A DNA stretch of 64,000 nucleotides from Herpetosiphon giganteus (GTDB lineage: Bacteria; Chloroflexota; Chloroflexia; Chloroflexales; Herpetosiphonaceae): assembly GCF_016907925.1 (NCBI RefSeq), contig NZ_JAFBCZ010000015.1, positions 1 through 64,000 of the forward strand, written 5' to 3'. The notes beneath the pieces were generated by a model. That model was not told the origin of the DNA. It did not search any database and worked only from the letters and a program-made list of their open reading frames with translations. Shown here one piece after another: positions 23,366-31,747 of this stretch. Positions within the stretch are counted from its first letter, which is position 1. Every line of letters begins with the position of its first letter. Both the position numbers and the translations under genes were made by a program.

Positions 23366-25996
23366 ATGCCAATACCCATTCTAGCAACCAAGCTGCATCT
23401 TCCGCAACCACGCCCAAATGGGGTGGCCCGTCCGCATTTAATCGCCCGTTTGGAGGCTGCCCAACATTACGGCTTACGCTTGATTTCGGCTCCAGCTGGC
23501 TTTGGTAAAAGTAGTTTGCTCAGCGAATGGCAGGCCAGCACCCAGCAGCAGGTTGCATGGCTGGCGCTCGATGAAGGCGATAACGATCCCAGTCGATTTT
23601 TCAGCTATCTTGTGCATGCCATCCAAACGATTGTGCCAACGGTGGGCGGCGCAGCATTGGCCTCGATTCAAGCGCAGCCACAGGCGATCGAACAAGCGCT
23701 AATTAGTCTGATCAATGAAATAAGTGGCAGCAGCAAAAGCATCAATTTGGTGCTTGATGATTATCATGTGATCGAAAACCATGCGCTTGACCAAGCACTG
23801 AGCTTTTTGCTTGAGCATTTACCAACGTCGTTGCGCCTAGTCATCGCCACTCGCGAAGATCCGAATTTGCCGTTGGCGCGGCTACGTGCCCGTGGCCAAC
23901 TCCACGAATTGCGCAGCGCCGACCTGCGATTTAGCTTCGCCGAAGCCCAACAATTTCTCAACCATGCCATGCACCTCGAGCTGAGTGAGCCTGAAGTTGC
24001 AGCCTTGGAAGCACGCACCGAAGGCTGGATTGCAGGCTTGCAATTGGCAGGGCTTTCGATGCAGCACCAAACTGATCGCCAAGGGTTTATCGCTTCGTTC
24101 ACCGGCAGCCACCATTTTGTGATGGATTATTTGCTGGAAGAGGTACTGCAACACCAATCGCCAGCAATTCAGCAATTTTTATTGCATAGCTCAATTCTTA
24201 ATCGGATGTGCGGCTCGTTGTGCGATGCGCTGCTGCCAAACAACGAACAAACCGGCCAAAGCACACTCGAATATCTCGAACAAGCCAATATGTTTATTGT
24301 AGCACTCGATAATGAGCGGCGTTGGTATCGCTATCATCATTTGTTTGGTGAATTGCTGCGTCAACGCTTGCAACGCAGTTTGGCCCAGCAAGCAACAACC
24401 AGCCTCGAAGCGCTGCATATTCACGCCAGCAGCTGGTTTGAACAGAATGATTTAGAAATTGAAGCGTTTGAACATGCCGCCGTTGCCAACGCAATCGAAC
24501 GTGCTGAACGCTTAATCGAAGGCAAACGGGTGCCGCTGCAATTTCAAGGCGCATTACTGCCGATTATGCATTGGCTGCAAGGCTTGCCAACCGACGTGCT
24601 CAATCAACATCCGTCGCTTTGGGTCACTGCAGCCTCGGTTTGGCTAGCAACAGGCCAAGTTAATGGCATTGAGCAACGCTTGCAAGCAGCAGAAAACGCC
24701 TTAACTCATCTTGAAATAACCCCCAAATTCCAAGATTTAATCGGGCGAATCGCGGCAATTCGGGGCACGCTGGCGCTCAGCCAAAACGATGCCAACACAA
24801 TTATCGTTCAATCAGAACGCGCTTTGGCCCACCTTGCGCCCGATAATCTTTCGTTTCGAACTTCGACAGTTTGGAAATTGGGCTATGCCTATCAGTTACA
24901 AGGCCAACGCGGTGCGGCCAAACATGCCTACGAGCAAGCAATTAGCATCGGCCAGCGTTCAGGTAACTTGGTCACGGTACTGTTGGCTTCAATCGGCTTG
25001 GGCAATCTGCACGAAAGTGATAATCGGCTCAAACTTGCGACGGCGACCTACCAGCAGGTGCTCAATGGGTGCAGCAAGCTCGGATTGCCTGCGGCCAATT
25101 GTGGCGCAGAGCTTGGCCTTGCCCGAATCTATTATCAATCGAATCAGTTTGATCTCGCTGAGCAGCATTATCAACGGGCGTTGCAAGCAGCCCAATTATT
25201 GCAGCACACCGATCGCGAAGTCGCCTGTCAGGTGGTCAAAGCACGCTTATTAATTGCCCAAGGCCAGCTGGAGCAAGCAAGTTTGCTGTTGGAGCAAGCG
25301 CAGATCGCGGCCCAACAGCATCGCCATACCACTCAGCCCGCCAAAATTGCTGCCGAACAGGTGCGAATTTATTTGCTGCACGGCCAAATTCAAGCAGCCC
25401 AACAGCTTGCCCAAAGCTACAGTTTGGCAATTGGTCAGGCGCAAGTGTTTTTGGCTCAACAACAGCCAAGTGCAGCCTTGGCAGTGCTCAAACCCGCGCT
25501 TGAACAGGCGCAAGCAAACGATTGGCTCGACCAACAATTATGGTTGAGTTCAATCCAATGTTTAAGTTTAGCAGCGCTCGGCGAGCATGGTCAAGCCCTG
25601 CAAATCCTCACAAAAATGTTGCTTACTGCCGAAGCCGAGGGGTTTGTGCGCATTTTTCTTGATCATGGCAGTGCCATGCAAACCCTGCTTGCCAGCATCA
25701 ATCCTCAATCAGCCCAAGCAGCCTATCGCGATTCATTGCTAGCCCAATTTGCCCGCGAGAATCTCAAGCACCTTTATCCGACAGCCCCAAGCTTGCTTGA
25801 TCTGCTGAGCCAACGCGAGCGTGAAGTGTTGCAACTCATCGCCCAAGGCTATTCAAATCAGGCAATCTGCCAGCAACTCCACCTTGCCTTGGATACCGTC
25901 AAGGGTCACAATCGGCGCATTTTTGAAAAACTTCAGGTTCAGCGCCGCACGGAGGCCGTCGCTCGCGCCCGCGACTTAGGCTTGCTCAGCCAATAA
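23366..25996 (+). CDS. MalT-like LuxR-family regulator (LAL/STAND ATPase)
   Basis: 876-residue signal-transducing ATPase. Walker A SAPAGFGKSSLL (Lys about 48), Walker B LVLDDYHVI (about 130), a winged-helix/arm region, then TPR-like helical repeats (about 400-780), and a C-terminal LuxR helix-turn-helix (LSQREREVLQLIAQGYSNQAICQQL...DTVKGHNRRIFEKL, about 810-865). The architecture equals E. coli MalT: an inducer bound by the repeats allows ATP-dependent multimerisation and transcription activation. It lies directly upstream of the small-protein/MDR operon on the same strand (115 bp gap) and divergent from the APH kinase, so those are its likeliest targets. The ligand is unknown. Confidence 0.9.
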   Translation: MPIPILATKLHLPQPRPNGVARPHLIARLEAAQHYGLRLISAPAGFGKSSLLSEWQASTQQQVAWLALDEGDNDPSRFFSYLVHAIQTIVPTVGGAALASIQAQPQAIEQALISLINEISGSSKSINLVLDDYHVIENHALDQALSFLLEHLPTSLRLVIATREDPNLPLARLRARGQLHELRSADLRFSFAEAQQFLNHAMHLELSEPEVAALEARTEGWIAGLQLAGLSMQHQTDRQGFIASFTGSHHFVMDYLLEEVLQHQSPAIQQFLLHSSILNRMCGSLCDALLPNNEQTGQSTLEYLEQANMFIVALDNERRWYRYHHLFGELLRQRLQRSLAQQATTSLEALHIHASSWFEQNDLEIEAFEHAAVANAIERAERLIEGKRVPLQFQGALLPIMHWLQGLPTDVLNQHPSLWVTAASVWLATGQVNGIEQRLQAAENALTHLEITPKFQDLIGRIAAIRGTLALSQNDANTIIVQSERALAHLAPDNLSFRTSTVWKLGYAYQLQGQRGAAKHAYEQAISIGQRSGNLVTVLLASIGLGNLHESDNRLKLATATYQQVLNGCSKLGLPAANCGAELGLARIYYQSNQFDLAEQHYQRALQAAQLLQHTDREVACQVVKARLLIAQGQLEQASLLLEQAQIAAQQHRHTTQPAKIAAEQVRIYLLHGQIQAAQQLAQSYSLAIGQAQVFLAQQQPSAALAVLKPALEQAQANDWLDQQLWLSSIQCLSLAALGEHGQALQILTKMLLTAEAEGFVRIFLDHGSAMQTLLASINPQSAQAAYRDSLLAQFARENLKHLYPTAPSLLDLLSQREREVLQLIAQGYSNQAICQQLHLALDTVKGHNRRIFEKLQVQRRTEAVARARDLGLLSQ

Positions 25997-26111
25997 TCCT
26001 CAACTCGTGCACAACAACACTTTGGTGTCTAACCAACATTAGCGCAATTGCGTATGCTAGTGAGCAGTTGAGCCGTTGGCATTGAGCGCGGCGCTTGTTC
26101 CAGCAGAGGCA

Positions 26112-26381
26112 ATGATGACCAACCACCAGCAACGAGCACCAGAAGCAATGATCTATCAAATTTGCCTGCGTGGCCAGCTTGATCAGTCGTGGGCCGAATG
26201 GTTTGCAGGCTTGGAAATCGTTGCGCTGGCTAATGGCGATACGCTTTTAATTGGCCTAATTGCTGATCAAGCAGCCTTGTATGGCCTAATTAAAAAAATT
26301 CGCGATTTGGGCATGCCCTTAATTTCGCTGCTGCCAATCAGCTCAACCAGCAACAAATGTACTTCCCATGAACAAGCATAA
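26112..26381 (+). CDS. small conserved hypothetical protein preceding MDR genes
   Basis: 89 residues beginning MMTNHQQRAPEAMIYQICLRGQLD. The segments QSWAEWFAGLEIVALANGDTLL and DQAALYGLIKKIRDLGMPLISL resemble a family of small proteins often found beside oxidoreductases in actinobacteria and Chloroflexota (xxWxEWFxGLxI...DQAALHGLLxKIRDLGLPL). The fold is probably an alpha/beta sandwich; no function is known. ATG 26112 has AGAGGCA close upstream. It sits 14 bp before the first MDR gene, so it is the first gene of a three-gene operon behind the MalT-like regulator. Confidence 0.7.
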   Translation: MMTNHQQRAPEAMIYQICLRGQLDQSWAEWFAGLEIVALANGDTLLIGLIADQAALYGLIKKIRDLGMPLISLLPISSTSNKCTSHEQA

Positions 26382-26395
26382 ACTGGAGTTTTCCG

Positions 26396-27391
26396 ATGCA
26401 AGCAATTATCTATCGTGATTATGGCTCGGCTGATGTGTTGCAACTCAGCGATGTGACTCGCCCAAGCCCTGGCGATAACCAAGTAATGATTAAAGTCTAT
26501 GTTACTGCCTTGAATGCTGCCGATTGGCGATTAATGAATGGCAAGCCCTTGCCTTTGCGCTTCGTAACTGGCCTATTCAAGCCAAAACAGAGCATTCTTG
26601 GCACCGATATCGCCGGAGTAATCGAGGCAGTCGGGCGCAATGTTCGCCAATTTAAAGTTGGCGATGCAGTGACTGGCAATATTTGGGGCAGCGGCGCTAG
26701 CGGTTTAGGTCAATATATCTGTGTCCCAGAACATATGCTGGTGCTCAAGCCAGCGAATGTTAGTTTTGAGCAAGCAGCTGCCACGCCGATGGCGGCAGTT
26801 ACAGCACTCCAAGGGCTGCGTCAGGGCCAGATTGCCGCTGGCCAACAGGTCTTAATTTATGGTGCTTCGGGCGGAGCTGGGACATTCGCAGTCCAACTTG
26901 CGAAACATTTTGGTGCAACGGTCACGGCTGTTGCCAGTGCCGCCAAACACGAGCTGATGCGGTCGTTGGGCGCGGATCAGGTTTTGGATTATGCCAAGGA
27001 CGATTTTGCCAAAAGCGGGCAGCTCTATGATTTAATTCTGGGGGTCAACGGCTATCGCTCAATCTTTGATTACAAACGCAGTTTAGCGCCCAAAGGCCGT
27101 TATGTGATGGTTGGTGGCGACATGGCCCAAATTTTTCAAGCCCTCGCCTTGGGTAAATTGCTGTCAATCGGCAGCACAAAACGCCTCAGTAATGTGACAG
27201 CCAAAACCAATCAAGCAGATTTGGCAGAAATTGGCCATTTGCTGTCCACTGGCGCGATTAAAGCCGTGATCGATCGCAGTTATCCGCTCGCCGAAGCACC
27301 TGCTGCCATGCGCTATTTGCAAGCAGGTCACGCCAAAGGCAAAATCCTGATCAATCTGCACGCTGAACAAGCCTTGGAGCAACACGTATGA
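26396..27391 (+). CDS. NAD(P)-dependent MDR oxidoreductase (quinone-oxidoreductase-like), first copy
   Basis: 331-residue zinc-free medium-chain dehydrogenase/reductase. N-terminal GroES-like domain (about 1-120, with LGTDIAGVIEAVGRNVRQFKVGDAV) and a Rossmann domain with the cofactor loop YGASGGAGTFAVQLAKHFGATVTAV (about 153). No cysteine/histidine zinc set is present. It should transfer hydride from NAD(P)H to a quinone, enone or similar substrate. The next gene encodes a paralogue whose ATG overlaps this stop (ATGA). Two adjacent copies could form a heterodimer or act on related substrates; control by the upstream MalT-like protein is inferred. Confidence 0.88.
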   Translation: MQAIIYRDYGSADVLQLSDVTRPSPGDNQVMIKVYVTALNAADWRLMNGKPLPLRFVTGLFKPKQSILGTDIAGVIEAVGRNVRQFKVGDAVTGNIWGSGASGLGQYICVPEHMLVLKPANVSFEQAAATPMAAVTALQGLRQGQIAAGQQVLIYGASGGAGTFAVQLAKHFGATVTAVASAAKHELMRSLGADQVLDYAKDDFAKSGQLYDLILGVNGYRSIFDYKRSLAPKGRYVMVGGDMAQIFQALALGKLLSIGSTKRLSNVTAKTNQADLAEIGHLLSTGAIKAVIDRSYPLAEAPAAMRYLQAGHAKGKILINLHAEQALEQHV

Positions 27392-28350
27392 AAGCGATGC
27401 TATGTACTGGCTACGGTTCGCCTGAGGTTTTGCAATTTAGCGAGGCCAGTAAGCCAACGCCCAAGGCCAACGAGCTGCTAATTCGTGTCCAAGCAGCCAG
27501 CGTCACGCCCTCGGATTGTGCTTTTCGCAAGGGCGATCCTTTCATCATCAAGCTGATGTATGGCCTGCGCAAGCCAAAATTTGCAATTCTTGGGGTTGAA
27601 TTCGCGGGCACGGTCGAGGCGATTGGCCCAGCAGTTCAGCGCTTCAAGGTCGGCGATCAGGTTTTTGGCATGAGTCCCAACACCTTTGGCAGCTACGGCG
27701 AATATTTATGTCTCCCCGAAGATAAGCCAATCGCCAAACAGCCAAGCAATGTCAGCGATGCCGAAGCTGTGGCAATTTGCGATGGTGCAACCACAGCCTT
27801 GATCTTTTTGCGCGATATTGCCAAGCTCCAAGCTGGCCAACACATCTTGATCAATGGCGCTTCGGGAGCAGTCGGCATCTACGCCGTACAATTGGCCAAA
27901 TATTATGGCGCAACGGTTACTGCCGTGTGCAGCGCCACCAATCACAAATTGGTAACCCACTATGGAGCCGACCATGTGATCGATTACACCAGCAGCGATT
28001 TTACCCAAAGCCAACAGCGCTATGATGTGGTGTTCGATGCAATTGGCAAAAGCTCATATCGCCGTTGCAAGCGCTTGCTTACAGCCAACGGCAGCTATTT
28101 AATGACCGTGCCAAGCCTTGGCATTATGCTCAACATGGCGTGGACAAGCCTTGGCAAAGGCAAAAAAGCCAAATTCGCGGCCACGGGACTGAATCAAAAC
28201 CCAGCCAATCTCAACTTCTTAGCCGAATTAATCGCTGCTGGCAAGCTCAAAGCAGTGATCGATCGCCGCTATCGCTTGGCCGATTTGGCCGAAGCTCATC
28301 GTTATGTCGAGACAGGCCGCAAAAAAGGCAATGTGGTGATCGAGATTTAG
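27388..28350 (+). CDS. NAD(P)-dependent MDR oxidoreductase (quinone-oxidoreductase-like), second copy
   Basis: 320-residue paralogue of the preceding protein, with the same order of domains: GVEFAGTVEAIGPAVQRFKVGDQVFG in the GroES-like part and NGASGAVGIYAVQLAKYYGATVTAVCSATNHKLV in the Rossmann part. It is zinc-free. Its start overlaps the previous stop by 4 bp, indicating translational coupling and probably matched synthesis. The 3' end overlaps the convergent adenylate cyclase gene by 4 bp (28347-28350), leaving no room for a terminator, so transcripts of the two strands may overlap. Confidence 0.88.
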   Translation: MKAMLCTGYGSPEVLQFSEASKPTPKANELLIRVQAASVTPSDCAFRKGDPFIIKLMYGLRKPKFAILGVEFAGTVEAIGPAVQRFKVGDQVFGMSPNTFGSYGEYLCLPEDKPIAKQPSNVSDAEAVAICDGATTALIFLRDIAKLQAGQHILINGASGAVGIYAVQLAKYYGATVTAVCSATNHKLVTHYGADHVIDYTSSDFTQSQQRYDVVFDAIGKSSYRRCKRLLTANGSYLMTVPSLGIMLNMAWTSLGKGKKAKFAATGLNQNPANLNFLAELIAAGKLKAVIDRRYRLADLAEAHRYVETGRKKGNVVIEI

Positions 28351-30032
28351 CTATTCAAGGTCAATGGCACCAGCACAAGGCTTTTGGCGCTCTCGAATGA
28401 ATAGATTTCTAAGGGTTGGATGCGGCCACGAATCGGAATTTCGCTCAACACGAGGTCGTGCAAATCCAAGCTGCTATGTTGCATCACGGCCCGCGAAACC
28501 ACGAGTTGAGTTTGCAAAGTTTTGGTAGCTTCTTCCAAACGGGCGGCAATATTTACCGCGTCGCCAATCGCGGTCAGATGTTTCGCCCGTTTATAGCCCA
28601 AATCGCCAACAATCACATGGCCGCAATGAATCCCAATGCCCATGCGCAACGGTTCGCTCACATCATCTTGCAAGCGCTGATTCAGCACATCGAGTTGATG
28701 GGCCATGGCTTGGGTCGCTGCCAGCGCATTATGACAAGCTTGTTCGAGAGTACCTTCCAAGCCAAACAAGGCCATAATCCCATCGCCAATAAATTTATCG
28801 AGATACCCACCGTTGGATTCGATCACTTGGCCCATCGATTGAAAATATTGGTTCAGAATAAAGACCGTATCATAGGGCAATTTGCCCTCGGAGAGTGTGG
28901 TAAAGCCACGCAAATCGGCAAACATAATTACAATTTGCTTATCAGCGCCATGGCTAATCATGGTTGGCGTGCCTGGTTGGGCGCGATCGTGGTGGTGCAA
29001 CAATGGCCGCACAACACACGCGCCAGTCGGAATCGTTTGGCATGCCAAGCGAATATCGCCGCCAGCCCCAAAACGCTTGAGCAGACGTTGCTCGGTTTCA
29101 TTCGGCGGATTCAATGCTTTAGCGCCTTCGATAATTTCGATTCGGCAGGTTGAGCAGCGCCCGCGCCCGCCACAACTATGGGCATGCGGAATGCCATTGG
29201 CAAGGCTGGCTTCAAGCAAGCTCGTGCCAGGCGGAATTGTGACTGTGGCAATACCCTTATATTCCACCGTAATCAGATAATGCTTGCGCCGCAAACGCAA
29301 CACCAAAGCCCGACCGCCACCCAAACCCAGCAAGATGGCTGCATAGCCGGCACCGAATCGCGCCATAAAATTGCTTGAAGCAGCCAGCAAATCTACATTG
29401 TTTGGATTGGTAAATTGCATAACGCTGGCAATCCATGCGGGGTCTTGTTTAAGCTGGTTTACCTCGCGATGGGCGACGATGATGCCAACCATGGCCAGCA
29501 AGGGAATCACAATTTGGACAATCAGCAAGGGCTGTTTGATGCGCCGGAACCATGGTTTATGCCATAAATAGCTCAGCAAGCCAAGATTGCCATGCAACCA
29601 AACCACCACCAGCAGCAAATACAAATCGATCGCGATTGTCATTTGGCCAAGCAGCACATAGCTATAGGTGTCGCGCACGCCATACAATATGGTGGCAAAA
29701 CGAGTCGCATAAACATGCGAGCTAATGAGCAAAGGCATAATCAGGCTTAAGCTCAGTTGCAGCCATTCGTTCCAATGCAAGCGCCGCCAATTGGTGATCG
29801 TTAGTAATTTATAGCCGGATAAGACGATATGCACCAGCAAACTTGCAGGCACAACCCAAAAAATCGCTGGATGCCGCCAAAAACCCAAAAAAAATCGGCG
29901 CGCCGATTCCAAGGCATCAAGCCCAAAGATTCCCCAAACATGGTTCAGCAGGTGGGTGGTAACGTAGAGCAAGAGCGCCAAACCAGCATGTAGCCGCAGG
30001 CGCGGAATCAGAGCTTGAAACATGCGAGCCAT
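28347..30032 (-). CDS. class III adenylate cyclase fused to a membrane (heme-b-like) anchor and a 2Fe-2S ferredoxin domain
   Basis: 561 residues in three parts. Residues 1-245 form six hydrophobic helices with histidines in or near them (15, 27, 31, 68, 106, 147, 188), like the diheme cytochrome b anchor of succinate dehydrogenase. Residues about 255-345 are a plant-type ferredoxin domain with Cys287, Cys293, Cys296 and Cys331. Residues about 365-545 are a class III cyclase with metal Asp373 and Asp417, adenine-type Lys413, and Asn494/Arg498 of the transition-state motif GDAVNIAARLE, all intact. It should make cAMP in response to quinone or redox state, similar in principle to redox-regulated CyaC of Sinorhizobium meliloti, with an added iron-sulfur relay. 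An alternative start at Met4 (30023) is possible. Confidence 0.85.
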   Translation of the reverse strand: MARMFQALIPRLRLHAGLALLLYVTTHLLNHVWGIFGLDALESARRFFLGFWRHPAIFWVVPASLLVHIVLSGYKLLTITNWRRLHWNEWLQLSLSLIMPLLISSHVYATRFATILYGVRDTYSYVLLGQMTIAIDLYLLLVVVWLHGNLGLLSYLWHKPWFRRIKQPLLIVQIVIPLLAMVGIIVAHREVNQLKQDPAWIASVMQFTNPNNVDLLAASSNFMARFGAGYAAILLGLGGGRALVLRLRRKHYLITVEYKGIATVTIPPGTSLLEASLANGIPHAHSCGGRGRCSTCRIEIIEGAKALNPPNETEQRLLKRFGAGGDIRLACQTIPTGACVVRPLLHHHDRAQPGTPTMISHGADKQIVIMFADLRGFTTLSEGKLPYDTVFILNQYFQSMGQVIESNGGYLDKFIGDGIMALFGLEGTLEQACHNALAATQAMAHQLDVLNQRLQDDVSEPLRMGIGIHCGHVIVGDLGYKRAKHLTAIGDAVNIAARLEEATKTLQTQLVVSRAVMQHSSLDLHDLVLSEIPIRGRIQPLEIYSFESAKSLVLVPLTLNS

Positions 30033-30269
30033 GCAGCGAATCTCCGTAAAGCCATGAGTAGCCTGAGTATACCATCTATCTTGGTCACTAGCTTAGTTCA
30101 CCCAAGCCCCATTTGTCCTATCCAAATGCTTAACTTATGGGTTGTTAGCGCTCACCCATAGGCTAAAGTGGCCAAATCCAGCAGTAAGCCAACTATCAGC
30201 TACGCACCATTGTCGTAGGGATACGCAATCGGCTATTGTTGCACCAGAATAGTTTGGTAAGGAGCTTGG

Positions 30270-30737
30270 ATGCAACAGATTCCACGCCATATTGTGACGG
30301 TTGCAGGCTGTGTGTTTAATCATGTTGGCGAGATTTTACTCTTGCAAAGCCCACGCAGCGGCTGGGAATTTCCTGGCGGCCAAGTTGAGGTTGGTGAGAT
30401 CTTGCCCGCAGCACTCGCACGTGAGATTTTTGAAGAAACAGGAGTTCATGCCACAATTGAACGCTTGGTCGGGGTATCATCAAATCTGGCTTTGGGCAGC
30501 GTTAATCTTGATTTTCGCTGTTTATACCAAGCTGGTCAATTAACCACTAGCGCTGAGAGTTTAGCAGTTCAATGGGTTGAACCAAGCCAAGCGCTTAACT
30601 TGGTTCAACGCCCATCAATTCGTGCCCGTTTGCTGACCATGCTCAATCCAAGCCAATCAGTCACCTATCGCGCCTACAGCGTAGGCTCGCGCGACCTTGA
30701 GTCGCCTTACGAATTGCATGCTGAGGATGCTTATTAA
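30270..30737 (+). CDS. Nudix hydrolase
   Basis: 155-residue protein with a complete Nudix box, GGQVEVGEILPAALAREIFEETGV (about 34-57): Gx5Ex7REUXEEXGU is satisfied. Nudix enzymes hydrolyse nucleoside-diphosphate derivatives; the substrate is not predictable. The C-terminal tail beyond about 130 (RAYSVGSRDLESPYELHAEDAY) is longer than the minimal domain. TAAGGAG precedes the ATG. It is followed by a strong terminator. It stands alone between the leftward cyclase gene and a convergent small gene. Confidence 0.9.
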   Translation: MQQIPRHIVTVAGCVFNHVGEILLLQSPRSGWEFPGGQVEVGEILPAALAREIFEETGVHATIERLVGVSSNLALGSVNLDFRCLYQAGQLTTSAESLAVQWVEPSQALNLVQRPSIRARLLTMLNPSQSVTYRAYSVGSRDLESPYELHAEDAY

Positions 30738-30743
30738 TTGGTG

Positions 30744-30765
30744 AACCATAATCCTATGGTTTTTT
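30744..30765 (+). terminator. terminator after the Nudix gene
   Basis: 7-bp stem AACCATA/TATGGTT with a 4-nt loop followed by six T. It overlaps the last codons of the convergent Tat-signal gene. Confidence 0.75.
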
Positions 30766-30984
30766 ATTCTTGTACGACCCAGTTGGATTGGCTAAAATAT
30801 CGGTTATTGAGGCAAATTGCTGAGGCATTGTTTGTAACAACCATTGCTCACAATCTAAGGCTGATGGAATTGCAACTTGGTGGATGTCCTTGCTTTGAGT
30901 AAATGTCGAACCGTGAGTTTGATTAGGGATGATTACCGCTGCGATTCCAGCGATCGTTGCTTGAAGGAATGTTCGTCGCTTCAT
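30754..30984 (-). CDS. small Tat-exported protein of unknown function
   Basis: 76-residue protein with a twin-arginine signal: KRRTFLQ followed by the hydrophobic stretch ATIAGIAAVIIP. The mature part is only about 50 residues (ending KNKKP) and has no known motif, which is unusually small for a Tat substrate. It lies 63 bp downstream of a lipoprotein gene on the same strand and may be co-expressed with it. A C-terminally truncated relic of a longer Tat protein is an alternative. Confidence 0.55.
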   Translation of the reverse strand: MKRRTFLQATIAGIAAVIIPNQTHGSTFTQSKDIHQVAIPSALDCEQWLLQTMPQQFASITDILANPTGSYKNKKP

Positions 30985-31047
30985 TCGATGATTCCTTTAA
31001 TCAAAGTAATTTACTATGGCTAGGTCATAGTTACAAAGCGTTTCGAC

Positions 31048-31494
31048 TTAGTTTTGGCCAATCCCTTTTTCCAGTATTGTATATAATCCAGGCTCCAAGC
31101 TTGGCTGGCCGCTTAGCAGCAAAAAACGTTCGAGATCATTATTAGGATCGCTAAACACCCGTTCGTAGTTATCGCCTATTATCCAAACAAATCCTTGTTG
31201 AACCCGAATTGTACGGGCTGGATTAATAGTGGTAACAATAAACCCGCGATTGCCTAAATTATCAACGGCTTTTTTAGCCTCTAGCGGGGTAAGTTGCTGA
31301 AGGATAGTGAAAAATTCACTGCGTTGTGCCGTTGAAAGCTGCCACGTTGGTGGCGGCACGCCCGCAGTCATGTCAAGTTGCACGCTTACTGGATCATGCG
31401 TTGCCATGGATGAGCCACTTTCGGATTGTTGAGCACAGCCAATCCAAACGCTGCAAAAAATCATGAGCAAAAACAATTGAGTTAACCAACGCAT
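31048..31494 (-). CDS. lipoprotein of unknown function
   Basis: 148-residue protein with a clear lipoprotein signal (hydrophobic core LFLLMIFCSVW, lipobox WIGC, Cys about 20). The mature part includes LSTAQRSEFFTILQQLTPLEAKKAVDNLGNRG and RVQQGFVWIIGDNYERVFSDPNNDLERFLL, an alpha/beta pattern I do not recognise. It is followed by the small Tat-signal gene. 31495-31747 upstream is AT-rich spacer without a recognisable feature. Confidence 0.65.
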   Translation of the reverse strand: MRWLTQLFLLMIFCSVWIGCAQQSESGSSMATHDPVSVQLDMTAGVPPPTWQLSTAQRSEFFTILQQLTPLEAKKAVDNLGNRGFIVTTINPARTIRVQQGFVWIIGDNYERVFSDPNNDLERFLLLSGQPSLEPGLYTILEKGIGQN

Positions 31495-31747
31495 TGTTGT
31501 TATCCTACTAGAAATTAGCTATGGAATAACGAAGCGTTATAGCCATGTACATCCTATCAATACATTACATTGTATAGCAATTTGAGCATAAATACGTGTT
31601 AACCCAGATCAATACAGCTTTATGAAGCCAACTGATCTGTGTTATTCCTCTTCTATTCCAGCAGGTTCTATCACTGAAGAAAGAAACTGTTAGTTTTTAC
31701 GTCTTTCAGCAGCATTAGCAAGTATCAAACGCTTTTAGGAGAGTGTT

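Noticed and set aside
28416-29153. 245-codon plus-strand frame opposite the adenylate cyclase gene
   Set aside because: The opposite frame has full cyclase and ferredoxin motifs; this one is a shadow rich in His and Gln without domain features.
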